Below are positions 1-6,497 of a stretch of 9,041 nt of DNA, in pieces. This DNA comes from Janthinobacterium lividum (GTDB lineage: Bacteria > Pseudomonadota > Gammaproteobacteria > Steroidobacterales > Steroidobacteraceae), in the NCBI GenBank assembly GCA_943327025.2, contig CALPVO020000076.1, positions 1 through 9,041 on the forward strand, read 5' to 3'. Below the pieces are notes generated by a model. The model did no database searches, was not told the DNA's origin, and was given only the letters and a program-made list of their open reading frames with translations. How positions within the stretch are numbered: the first letter of the stretch is position 1; every line of letters starts with the position of its first letter. The translations under genes were made by a program, and so were the position numbers.

Positions 1-771
1 AGCAACGTGCGCGACGTCTTCCCGCATCGCGCCCGCGCCGACGGCCACTGGTACCTCATTGATTTCACTTGGGAAGAACTCCGCACACTTAAACTTCACG
101 AACGCACCGCGGAAGAAGGCAAGCCGGCGCGTGCCGGGCGCTTTGCCGCCAGCGGCATCGACTTCCGTTTGCATACCCTCGACGAAGAACTGGCGTTCAT
201 TCGTGGTTTAAACGCTACCTTGGGCAGGGCGCAAGGCCGCGAGGTCGGGGTCTATACGGAGGTGAAGAGCCCTGCCTGGCACCGACAGCAAGGCGTAGAT
301 GCTGCGCCCATCGTGCTCGCGTCCTTGGCTCGACATGGCTATACCAAAGCCACCGACCTGGCTTTCGTCCAATGCTTCGACTTCGCCGAACTGCGACGCA
401 TTCGCCTCGCGCTGCACAGTGAACTGAAGCTGGTTCAGCTCATCGGCGAGAACAGTTGGGGGGAATCGGACACGGACTACTCCTACTTGCTGACGCCTGC
501 CGGGCTGCGCGAAGTGGCCACGGTGGCTGATGGCATCGGGCCATGGGGGCCGCATGTGTTGACGTTCGCCCCGGGCAAGGCGCCGGTGCCCACTGGCCTG
601 GTCCAGGCAGCCCATGCTGCCGGGCTGGCAGTTCACCCCTATACCCTCCGCGCAGATGAACTGCCGCCGGGTGTGGCGAACTTGCCCGCGCTGGTGCAGG
701 CCCTGCAGGCCGCCGGCGTCGATGGCGCGTTCACCGACTTCCCCGACCAGCTGCGCGCCGCGCTGAAGTAA
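1..771 (+). CDS. glpQ: Glycerophosphodiester phosphodiesterase, GlpQ-type (5' end outside window)
   Basis: The product hydrolyses glycerophosphodiesters, from phospholipid turnover, to glycerol-3-phosphate and an alcohol; in the GlpQ branch this happens in the periplasm. The frame is open from base 1, so the gene starts upstream. A GTG at 7 is internal, because the reading before it (Ser-Asn) also fits the family. The 256 visible residues align from memory with E. coli GlpQ from just after its LDRVT segment to the C terminus: FPHRARADG, IDFTWEEL, GRF...DFRLHTLDEE, VYTEVKSPAWH (visible residues 84-94, containing the conserved Glu87 and Lys89), VQCFD, NLVQLI-like KLVQLIGEN, DGIGPW, HPYTLRADELP and FTDFPDQ. 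The N-terminal third, with the signal peptide and the catalytic HRG and EHT motifs, is missing, so activity and export cannot be confirmed here. E. coli GlpQ is about 358 residues, so roughly 100 are missing. The gene ends with TAA, 56 bp before the S9 peptidase gene on the same strand. Confidence 0.95.
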   Translation, partial: SNVRDVFPHRARADGHWYLIDFTWEELRTLKLHERTAEEGKPARAGRFAASGIDFRLHTLDEELAFIRGLNATLGRAQGREVGVYTEVKSPAWHRQQGVDAAPIVLASLARHGYTKATDLAFVQCFDFAELRRIRLALHSELKLVQLIGENSWGESDTDYSYLLTPAGLREVATVADGIGPWGPHVLTFAPGKAPVPTGLVQAAHAAGLAVHPYTLRADELPPGVANLPALVQALQAAGVDGAFTDFPDQLRAALK

Positions 772-790
772 CCCGCCCCGCCGAGGCGGG
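772..790 (+). terminator. GC hairpin directly after glpQ, possible weak terminator
   Basis: CCCGCC (772-777) pairs perfectly with GGCGGG (785-790) around a 7-nt loop, starting one base after the glpQ stop codon. No T-run follows (the next bases are CATAGAATGG), so it is not a classical intrinsic terminator. It may act as a 3' stabilising hairpin or a Rho-assisted stop. The pairing is seen directly; the role is inferred. Confidence 0.35.
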
Positions 791-792
791 CA

Positions 793-798
793 TAGAAT
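793..798 (+). promoter_or_regulatory. Possible -10 element (TAGAAT) before the S9 peptidase gene
   Basis: TAGAAT differs from the sigma-70 TATAAT consensus at one position and lies 29 nt before the ATG of the S9 peptidase gene. At 16-18 bp spacing the upstream bases (around 769-776) lie in the glpQ stop codon and hairpin and do not resemble TTGACA. The call therefore rests on the -10 match alone. Co-transcription with glpQ is the alternative. Confidence 0.25.
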
Positions 799-823
799 GG
801 GGCTTTCCTGTCACGGAAGCCCC
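799..823 (+). promoter_or_regulatory. Hairpin enclosing the ribosome binding site of the S9 peptidase gene
   Basis: GGGGCTT (799-805) pairs with AAGCCCC (817-823). The stem extends by CC (807-808) against GG (815-816) with T806 bulged, giving 9 base pairs and a 6-nt loop. The 3' arm contains GGAAG (815-819), the only Shine-Dalgarno-like stretch at a sensible distance (8 nt) from the ATG at 828. In a transcript reading through from glpQ the ribosome site would be paired. A transcript starting near 805 from the possible TAGAAT promoter would lack the 5' arm and be open. The structure is seen directly; the regulatory effect is inferred. It might instead be a second element of the glpQ 3' end. 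Confidence 0.45.
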
Positions 824-827
824 TCCC

Positions 828-2951
828 ATGCGCGTCCCGCTCCGTCCCTTCGCCCGCCCGCTGGCGGCCCTTATGGTTGGCCTTGGCGCCTGCTTAACGA
901 GCGGGGTCACTCATGCCGCCGACCCCGTCGCCGCCCACGGCCTCACCGCACAAGACCTAGTCTCGCTCGCGCGTGTCAGCGGCCCCGCCCTATCGCCGGA
1001 CAGCAGCCGCCTCGTGTGGACGCAGCGCGAAACAGATCTGGCTGCCAACAAAGGTCGTACCGACTTATGGAGCCTAGATCTTGGCAAGGCAGGTGCCGCG
1101 CCGTTGCGGCTTACGCGAAACGATGCCAGCGACAGCGACGCGGCTTTCGCTCCAGATGGCCGAAGCGTCTATTTCCTCTCGACGCGCAGCGGCAGTAGCC
1201 AAGTCTGGCGTCTCTCCTTCGACGGCGGCGAAGCGGTCCAAGTAACGACGCTGCCGTTGGACGTGGGCACCTTCCGTCTTTCCCCGAAGGGCGACCGCCT
1301 CGCCCTGACACTCGACATCCCGCGGACGTGTCTTGCTGATAGCGCCCCGGTCGACTGCGCAGTGATTGCCAAAGACAAGCGCGCCTTGGGAAGTGCTCGC
1401 ACCTACGACAGCCTCTTCGTACGCCACTGGGATACTTGGGCGGATGGCACGCGCTCCGTGCTGTTCAGTCAGCCGCTGGACGCGCAGGGAACCGCCAACG
1501 GCAAGCCAGTGGCTCTGTCCGCCCCGCTGGACGGCGATGTGCCTTCCAAGCCGAGTGGCGGCAACGAGGAGTATGCGTTCTCTCCAGACGGTGCCTCTAT
1601 CGCCTTTCAGATCCGCGTGGCGGGGCGCGAGGAAGCATGGTCGACCAATTTCGACCTCTACCAAGTCGTTGCCAGCGGCGGCGTACCACGCAACCTGACC
1701 GGGTCAAACCCCGCTTGGGATGGTCAGCCGGTTTTCTCACCGGACGGAAAGACCTTGGCCTACGTGGCGATGGCGAGACCCGGATTCGAGGCAGACCGTT
1801 TCGCCCTGAAGTTGCTGGACTTGAGCACTGGCGCCGTTCGCGAACTGGCCGCTGACTGGGACCGTTCCGTGTCTGGCCTCGCCTGGACCGCGGACAGCGC
1901 GGCACTCATCGTCAACGCAGACGATGTGGGACAACATCCACTGGTGCGTATCGATACGCGTACCGGCGCGCGTCTGCGCTTGACCGGCGAAGGCGCCACC
2001 ACACAGTTCGTGGTCGGGAAGAACTTTATCGTTACTGCGCTGCAGTCGCTGACGGCCCCAGCGGACTTCTATCGGGTTGCGCTACCCGGCAGGAAGGACA
2101 CGACTGCGGCGATGCCAACCGCTCCGCAGCGTCTCACCAACGTGAATGCCGCACGCCTTACCGAAGTTCGTTTTGGCAAGCCGGAGCAGTTCAGCTTCAC
2201 CGGCGCCAACGGCGAGACGGTTTACGGTTACGTGATGCAACCTTGGAATGCGGAGCCTGGCCGTAAGTACCCCATCGCCTTCATCGTCCACGGCGGCCCG
2301 CAGGCGAGCTTCGCCAACAACTGGAGTTATCGCTGGAACCCCCAGATTTACGCAGGCGCCGGCTACGCTGCCGTGTTCATCGACTTCCACGGGTCGCCAG
2401 GCTACGGACAGGCCTTCACCGATTCCATCAGCCAGGACTGGGGCGGCAAGCCGCTACAAGACCTGCAACTGGGGCTGGACGCGGCCACCAAGCGCTTTAC
2501 CTGGCTGGATGGCGACCGCGCCTGCGCGCTGGGTGCTTCCTACGGCGGGTTCATGGTGAACTGGATTGCCGGCCATTGGCCGGACCGCTTCAAGTGCATC
2601 GTGAACCATGCGGGTATCTTCGATACACGCTCCATGTACTACACCACCGAAGAACTCTGGTTCACCGAGTGGGAAAACGGTGGCCCTTATTTCTCGAACC
2701 CCGCCAAGCACGAACAGTTCAACCCGGCGAGTTTCTTGAACCAGTGGCGCACACCAATGCTGGTCATCCACGGCGAAAAAGATTTCCGGGTTCCCTATTC
2801 GCAAGGACTCGCCGCCTTCACGGCACTACAGCGTCGCGGCATCGAAAGCCGCCTAGTGGTGTATCCGGATGAAAACCACTGGATCTTGAAGCCGGCCAAC
2901 TCACAGCAGTGGCATGCCGAGGTGCTCGACTGGCTGAAGAAGTACTTGTAA
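828..2951 (+). CDS. Exported S9-family (prolyl oligopeptidase clan) peptidase, DPP5-like
   Basis: A serine exopeptidase of 707 residues that probably releases dipeptides or N-blocked residues from oligopeptides in the periplasm. Residues 1-31 form a signal peptide: Arg-rich start, hydrophobic PLAALMVGLGACL, and a THA/AD cleavage region near 30/31. LGAC ending at Cys22 is a loose lipobox, so lipidation is an alternative. Residues of about 45-440 show repeated PD40/TolB-like beta-propeller blades (LSPDSSRLVW at 55, FAPDGRSVYF at 107, LSPKGDRLAL at 151, FSPDGASIAF at 251, FSPDGKTLAY at 303). The alpha/beta-hydrolase domain covers about 450-707, with the oxyanion motif HGGP (488-491), nucleophile Ser571 in GASYGG, Asp652 in HGEKDFRVP and His684 in DENHW, a complete triad. 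The YYTTEELWFTEW segment matches the DPP5 branch. The ATG at 828 is chosen because it places the signal peptide correctly. The stop is 21 bp from the convergent ATP-grasp gene. The exact specificity (DPP5 or acylaminoacyl peptidase) is not decided by sequence. Confidence 0.93.
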   Translation: MRVPLRPFARPLAALMVGLGACLTSGVTHAADPVAAHGLTAQDLVSLARVSGPALSPDSSRLVWTQRETDLAANKGRTDLWSLDLGKAGAAPLRLTRNDASDSDAAFAPDGRSVYFLSTRSGSSQVWRLSFDGGEAVQVTTLPLDVGTFRLSPKGDRLALTLDIPRTCLADSAPVDCAVIAKDKRALGSARTYDSLFVRHWDTWADGTRSVLFSQPLDAQGTANGKPVALSAPLDGDVPSKPSGGNEEYAFSPDGASIAFQIRVAGREEAWSTNFDLYQVVASGGVPRNLTGSNPAWDGQPVFSPDGKTLAYVAMARPGFEADRFALKLLDLSTGAVRELAADWDRSVSGLAWTADSAALIVNADDVGQHPLVRIDTRTGARLRLTGEGATTQFVVGKNFIVTALQSLTAPADFYRVALPGRKDTTAAMPTAPQRLTNVNAARLTEVRFGKPEQFSFTGANGETVYGYVMQPWNAEPGRKYPIAFIVHGGPQASFANNWSYRWNPQIYAGAGYAAVFIDFHGSPGYGQAFTDSISQDWGGKPLQDLQLGLDAATKRFTWLDGDRACALGASYGGFMVNWIAGHWPDRFKCIVNHAGIFDTRSMYYTTEELWFTEWENGGPYFSNPAKHEQFNPASFLNQWRTPMLVIHGEKDFRVPYSQGLAAFTALQRRGIESRLVVYPDENHWILKPANSQQWHAEVLDWLKKYL

Positions 2952-2978
2952 GCGTCGCGAGCTCGCTCGCTGCTACAG
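2952..2978 (-). repeat. GTAG-headed REP-like palindrome between convergent genes
   Basis: Read on the - strand, this is CTGTAGCA followed by GCGAGCGAGCTCGC and GACGC. The stem GCGAG/CTCGC (2957-2961 with 2966-2970) encloses 4 nt, and 2957-2966 is a perfect 10-bp palindrome. The order GTAG, short spacer, GC-rich palindrome, CGCGAC resembles the REP elements widespread in Pseudomonas and Xanthomonadales (form GTAGGAGCGAGC...GCTCGCGA). The GTAG head supplies the TAG stop codon of the ATP-grasp gene. There is no T-run on either side, so if it ends transcription it does so imperfectly. The assignment rests on remembered consensus and a single copy. Confidence 0.45.
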
Positions 2979-3998
2979 AGTCCAAGCAGCGCGGTAGGCC
3001 AGGCCCAGCGAAAGGATGCGCGCTATCAGCGCATCGTAGGCAATGCCGCCACGCTGGGCCGACCGGGAGAAATCCTCGATGGCAGCCAGGTTCGGGTTGC
3101 AGTTGGCTTCCAGCACGTAAATGGCGCCATCTTCGCGCACGCGAAAGTCCATGCGTGCATAGCCGGAAAGATGTAGCGCCCGGAAGATACGCTTGGAGGC
3201 GACCGTCAGGCGCTCCTGCAAGCCAGGCGGCAGTGCCTCAGCATCAATCTGCTGAATGCCATGGCGCGCTTGGTACTTACGGTCCCACTTCACCTTGCGA
3301 GTAGCGATAGGCGCCTGGCCTTCCGACAGTGCACCGAAATGGAGTTCACGCGGTGGCAACACCGTGAGGCGCTCATTACCCAGCACCCCCATGTAGATCT
3401 CGCGCCCTGGAATGTAGTCCTCTACCAACGCGTCGCTCTGCACTTGCGCATGGATAAACTCGATGCGCTCGCGCAGGCGCGCTGCATCTTCGACCACTGA
3501 CGCCTGAGAAATACCCAGCGAAGCGTCCTCGGTTGCGCTTTTCACGAATGCCGGATAACGCTGGCGACGGGGCACCACGATACGATAACCACGGCGGTAG
3601 ACACTGAAATCGGGCGTCGGAATTCGGTGATACGCCAGCAACTGCTTGGTCAGGACCTTGTCCCGCGAAATCATCATGCCGCGCGGATTGCACCCGGTAT
3701 ACGGCTGGCGAAGCAGTTCCAGAACGCCGACCATATGGTGGTCGTAGGTGACAATGCCACCGAATTCTTCAAGCAGATTAAAAACGATATCGGGCGCCAC
3801 GGAGCGCACCGCCTCACGCAGATAACCGACGCTGTCACCGACACCGACGAAAGCGACTTCATGCCCAAGACGACGCAAAGCCTCGCGAACATCGTATTCG
3901 ACGCGGAAGGTATCCACCTCTTGCATGCTCAAGCCAGCCACCGACTCGGGCGGGATGAGCGTCTCGTGGGTGGCGATAAGGATTTTGTGCGACTTCAT
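2973..3998 (-). CDS. D-alanine-D-alanine-ligase-like ATP-grasp enzyme, substrate unknown
   Basis: A 341-residue cytoplasmic ATP-grasp protein that should activate a carboxylate as acyl-phosphate and join it to an amine. The preATP-grasp part (about 1-105) contains FNLLEEFGG (73-81) and ELLRQPYTGCNP (94-105), the Ddl-like ellgiPyTG pattern. RDK and K118 (112-118) start the ATP-grasp fold, FVK153 supplies an ATP-binding Lys, and EDYIPGREIYMGVLGN (193-208) is the central strand. Metal ligands are Asp284 (ARMDF), Glu297 and Asn299 (LEANCNPNL). True Ddl enzymes have an E-x-N-x-x-P-G ending and an N-terminal HEVS Glu. Here the Gly is Asn303 and there is no EHEVS motif, so I do not call it ddl. The start is ATG at 3998; no convincing Shine-Dalgarno precedes it (TCGTCCTCAGC). 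It lies 72 nt after the ADP-ribosylglycohydrolase gene on the same strand. It could make a peptide, a depsipeptide or an amino-acid conjugate. Confidence 0.85.
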   Translation of the reverse strand: MKSHKILIATHETLIPPESVAGLSMQEVDTFRVEYDVREALRRLGHEVAFVGVGDSVGYLREAVRSVAPDIVFNLLEEFGGIVTYDHHMVGVLELLRQPYTGCNPRGMMISRDKVLTKQLLAYHRIPTPDFSVYRRGYRIVVPRRQRYPAFVKSATEDASLGISQASVVEDAARLRERIEFIHAQVQSDALVEDYIPGREIYMGVLGNERLTVLPPRELHFGALSEGQAPIATRKVKWDRKYQARHGIQQIDAEALPPGLQERLTVASKRIFRALHLSGYARMDFRVREDGAIYVLEANCNPNLAAIEDFSRSAQRGGIAYDALIARILSLGLAYRAAWTL

Positions 3999-4009
3999 GC
4001 TGAGGACGA

Positions 4010-4015
4010 ATGATA
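4010..4015 (-). promoter_or_regulatory. Possible -10 element (TATCAT) for the ATP-grasp gene
   Basis: On the - strand TATCAT (one mismatch to TATAAT) ends 11 nt before the ATG at 3998. A start site about 6-7 nt downstream would leave a leader of only a few bases, which fits the absence of a Shine-Dalgarno. No good -35 is visible at 16-18 bp. The whole 72-nt gap (3999-4070) otherwise holds only a short GCGC/GCGC hairpin and no gene. Confidence 0.25.
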
Positions 4016-4070
4016 CCGCGACGAGACGATAACCGCGCGCTCAGGCGCTATCAGCAAAAACCCACTCGAC

Positions 4071-5081
4071 TTACCCCGCTTCGCTGGCTAAGTTCGACAA
4101 AGCTGCATTCAACAAATCATCGGCTAGAGCGCTGAGCAGAGGCTCATCCGCCACTGCAGCCACCCAACCTAATGGCAGCGCAGCGACGCCATGAACTGCT
4201 CCGAGCAATTGCCCTGCAATAGCACCGTTCGTATCAGCTTCACCGCCGAGATTGACGGCCCACAACACACCAGCACGAAATGACATGCGTCCCCGGTGCA
4301 AGGCACCTAAGGCCACCGCCAATCCCTCCAGTGCACCGGTATCTTTGACCCAGACGCCAGCAAGCCGAACTTCAGACAGGTCACGCCATGCCCCTTGGAG
4401 TAAACCGCGCACTGCCGGGTGCAAGGCAGGTTCGCCAGCGCCACAGGCGTCGAGTGCTTGGATTACGTAATCGGGGGAGAGCAAATCGGCGGCGGGCACT
4501 CCACGCAATGCGCCTGCGAGCAAAACCGCATAGGAAGCCGCACAATCGATAGCCAAGGTCGACGGATGCGTCAACAACACCGCTTGCTGCGCCAAGCGAA
4601 CCCCTGCGAGCAAATCGGGATGGGCCCAAGCCACCGCGACACCGGCACGTACCAGCGGTTCGCGCTCGGCGCGTGCAGACTGGCCCGCTATATCGGCCAG
4701 TGTGCCCGTCGCGTGCGCAGCCATCAAAGCTCGTGCGGTGACCGCGCTGATGCCAATGCACTGGCCAGTACTCGATAGACGACCTTCTCGTTGCCACAGC
4801 ACCAAGCGTGCTTGCAGGTCGTGAAGGTCGACTTGTCCGCATTCCACCAAGCTCTCTGCCAAGCAGAGCACTTGCGCAGTATCGTCAGTCCAGGCACCAC
4901 GAGGAAGGTCGAATGGTCCACCGGCGAGTAAATCGCCAACAGGACTGAAGGTCCCACGTCGACGATGCTGCACCGGCATCCCCAGCGCATCGCCAATAGC
5001 AAGACCCAACAACAGACCCCGATAACGTTGACTTAACTGACCGAGGGCCTCCAAGGAAGCCTCCTCGACCGCCATACTCAC
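4071..5081 (-). CDS. ADP-ribosylglycohydrolase (DraG/ARH) family protein
   Basis: A predicted cytoplasmic metal-dependent hydrolase, 336 residues, of the all-alpha DraG/ARH fold that cleaves ADP-ribose from modified arginine, serine or other acceptors, or from small ADP-ribosyl compounds. Family motifs appear in order: GLAIGDALGMP (26-36), WTDDTAQ (64-70, metal-binding TDDT), TH at 171-172 and NLGGEADTNGAIAGQLLG (277-294). The last motif is normally GGDADT. Here its first acidic metal ligand is Glu281 instead of Asp, while Asp283 and Thr284 are kept. Length is normal for the family. The start is taken as GTG at 5081, which overlaps the phosphatase TGA as GTGA and has GGGG 6 nt upstream; ATG at 5075 is the alternative and removes two residues. 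It is the downstream partner of the phosphatase gene, and the coupling suggests a shared pathway. Substrate is unknown; a nitrogenase role (DraG proper) is not supported, as no nif gene is in view. Confidence 0.9.
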   Translation of the reverse strand: MSMAVEEASLEALGQLSQRYRGLLLGLAIGDALGMPVQHRRRGTFSPVGDLLAGGPFDLPRGAWTDDTAQVLCLAESLVECGQVDLHDLQARLVLWQREGRLSSTGQCIGISAVTARALMAAHATGTLADIAGQSARAEREPLVRAGVAVAWAHPDLLAGVRLAQQAVLLTHPSTLAIDCAASYAVLLAGALRGVPAADLLSPDYVIQALDACGAGEPALHPAVRGLLQGAWRDLSEVRLAGVWVKDTGALEGLAVALGALHRGRMSFRAGVLWAVNLGGEADTNGAIAGQLLGAVHGVAALPLGWVAAVADEPLLSALADDLLNAALSNLASEAG

Positions 5082-5635
5082 CGACGACCCCGTCTTGGGT
5101 CCTGTCGCAGCCAGTCCTCCACGAAGCGCTGCTGCGCGACGGTTTCAGGTACGTGCGGATAGTCTTTGCTGCAGCCACTCGCCTGCCACAAACCCATCAA
5201 GTGATCGAGAGCGCGCTCGCCGTCGCCAATCACTGTCGCGAGATAACAACCCACGACAGTACCCGTACGGCCTATGCCGGCACGACAATGCACATAGACA
5301 CAGTCGCCGCCGTCAATCAGGTCACCCATCTCGTCGAGGATTTCCGCCATCTGCATGGCTTCCGGAACACCATGATCGCGAATCGGGCGACGATGATGGT
5401 CAACTGCATCTGCATCGAAAGGATCGGGAAGGTAGTCCGCATAGGGCACTAATTCACCCGGCAGCGTGAGGTCAAAGATGTGACGGACACCAGCCTCACG
5501 TAACTGCAACAGCCGCTCCTCGGTTTCGCCCGAATCTGGACGCCCAGGGTAAGGCCCCGCGAGAAGACGACCTGGCAACACCCAATAACTGCCACGGTAC
5601 GGGCCAGGCGAACCGGCGACGACTGAATCAGCCAT
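5078..5635 (-). CDS. Dual-specificity / tyrosine-type protein phosphatase, Cys-based
   Basis: A small (185-residue) cytoplasmic phosphatase of the Cys-based dual-specificity fold. The signature [11 protein letters not shown] (116-126) gives the nucleophile Cys117 and phosphate-binding Arg123, with Thr124 after it. Asp87 in PIRDHGVP (84-91) is the likely general acid. The N-terminal [14 protein letters not shown] (18-31) is a stretch shared by many bacterial proteins of this group. The start is ATG at 5635: it has a strong GGAGG 9 nt upstream and puts the WVLPG motif near the N terminus. An in-frame TTG at 5713 would add 26 residues that repeat no family feature. The gene overlaps the end of ttcA by 8 nt and shares 4 nt with the next gene, so it is probably translated by coupling. 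The substrate may be a phosphoprotein, an RNA end or a small phosphorylated nucleotide such as an ADP-ribose phosphate; sequence alone does not decide. Confidence 0.9.
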   Translation of the reverse strand: MADSVVAGSPGPYRGSYWVLPGRLLAGPYPGRPDSGETEERLLQLREAGVRHIFDLTLPGELVPYADYLPDPFDADAVDHHRRPIRDHGVPEAMQMAEILDEMGDLIDGGDCVYVHCRAGIGRTGTVVGCYLATVIGDGERALDHLMGLWQASGCSKDYPHVPETVAQQRFVEDWLRQDPRRGRR

Positions 5636-6494
5636 CGATTTCCGCCTCCACCGCGTCATCGGACAATTCGCGGGCAAGGCCCGCGCGGCGCGCCTCCAGC
5701 CCCGCGAAATCAAACAAGGTCCTGTCCGCCAGTTGCGAAGGGGCCACTGCTGTCAGCGCAGAAAAAATGGTTTCAATCCGCCCAGGCGAAGCTTGCTCCC
5801 ATTCACGTAGCATTCGCGCTACTGCCTCGCGTTGCAAGTTGGGCTGCGACCCGCAAAGTGTGCAGGGAATAATAGGGAACTGCCGTGCGCGTGCGTAGCG
5901 CTCGATTTCGCGTTCTGGCACATAGGCTAGCGGCCTAATGACGATGTGCTGCCCGTTGTCGGAAAGCAATTTCGGTGGCATCGCCTTCAGTTTTCCGCCA
6001 TGAAACAAATTCAAGAACAGCGTCTCCACCATGTCTTCGCGGTGGTGTCCGAGCGCTATCTTCGTAATGCCGTTTTCGCCAGCCCACCGATAGAGCGCGC
6101 CACGCCGCAAGCGCGAACAAAGGCCGCACTGCGTCTTGCCTAACGGCACCACACGCTTGACGACGGAATAGGTGTCCTGCTCGATGATGTGATAAGGCAC
6201 ACCAAGCGCGGCCAAGTATTCCGGCAGCACATGGGCCGGGAAACCCGGCTGCTTCTGGTCCAGATTGACTGCCACTAAATCGAAATGGACCGGCGAACTA
6301 CGCTGCAAAGACAGCAAGAGGTCCAGCAACGTATAGGAGTCTTTGCCACCGGAGAGGCAGACCATCACTCGGTCACCCTCGCCAATCATCTGGTAGTCGT
6401 CGATGGCCTTGCCAACCAAACCACGCAGGCGGGCCTGCAGTCGCTTGAAGTTCTGCGTGGGCTCGGTGGCACTGGGCAGTAGGGATGGCTGCAT
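5628..6494 (-). CDS. ttcA: tRNA 2-thiocytidine (C32) biosynthesis protein TtcA
   Basis: TtcA thiolates cytidine 32 in the anticodon loop of certain tRNAs, using ATP to adenylate the base and an Fe-S cluster to deliver sulfur. The 288-residue product has the PP-loop SGGKDS at 48-53, the two cysteine pairs CGLC (123-126) and CTLC (211-214) of the TtcA family, [19 protein letters not shown] (149-167) in the ATP-pyrophosphatase core, and the KAMPPKL segment (170-176). The E. coli protein is about 311 residues; the shortfall is at the termini, so the protein looks complete. The start is ATG at 6494, 3 nt after the RND stop (TGA-ACA-ATG). The Shine-Dalgarno is weak, so translation probably depends on coupling to the RND gene. 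An efflux gene upstream and a phosphatase downstream have no known link to tRNA thiolation. Confidence 0.97.
   Translation of the reverse strand: MQPSLLPSATEPTQNFKRLQARLRGLVGKAIDDYQMIGEGDRVMVCLSGGKDSYTLLDLLLSLQRSSPVHFDLVAVNLDQKQPGFPAHVLPEYLAALGVPYHIIEQDTYSVVKRVVPLGKTQCGLCSRLRRGALYRWAGENGITKIALGHHREDMVETLFLNLFHGGKLKAMPPKLLSDNGQHIVIRPLAYVPEREIERYARARQFPIIPCTLCGSQPNLQREAVARMLREWEQASPGRIETIFSALTAVAPSQLADRTLFDFAGLEARRAGLARELSDDAVEAEIDG
5645..5649 (-). promoter_or_regulatory. Strong ribosome binding site fixing the phosphatase start
   Basis: On the - strand GGAGG lies inside the last codons of ttcA, 9 nt before the ATG at 5635. It is the best Shine-Dalgarno match among the - strand genes and decides for ATG 5635 over the upstream TTG at 5713. 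It allows re-initiation by ribosomes finishing ttcA at 5628. Confidence 0.7.
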
Positions 6495-6497
6495 TGT

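Noticed and set aside
208..636. 142-residue open frame on the - strand opposite glpQ.
   Set aside because: It lies fully within a well-supported gene, has no recognisable domain, and is the usual antisense shadow in GC-rich DNA.
1074..1664. 196-residue open frame on the - strand opposite the S9 propeller.
   Set aside because: Antisense shadow; the + strand reading has clear beta-propeller repeats across the same bases.
2973..3998. Calling the ATP-grasp gene ddl.
   Set aside because: Signature positions of true Ddl differ and the gene is not in a murein cluster.
4071..5635. A toxin-antitoxin or phage-defence system built around the ADP-ribosylglycohydrolase.
   Set aside because: No ADP-ribosyltransferase toxin, nuclease, sensor or mobile gene is present, and the neighbours look chromosomal. 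The idea cannot be supported from this window.
5636..5713. Longer phosphatase product starting at TTG 5713.
   Set aside because: The added 26 residues lie wholly inside ttcA, include an Arg-rich shadow reading, and match no family feature. ATG 5635 has GGAGG at the right distance.
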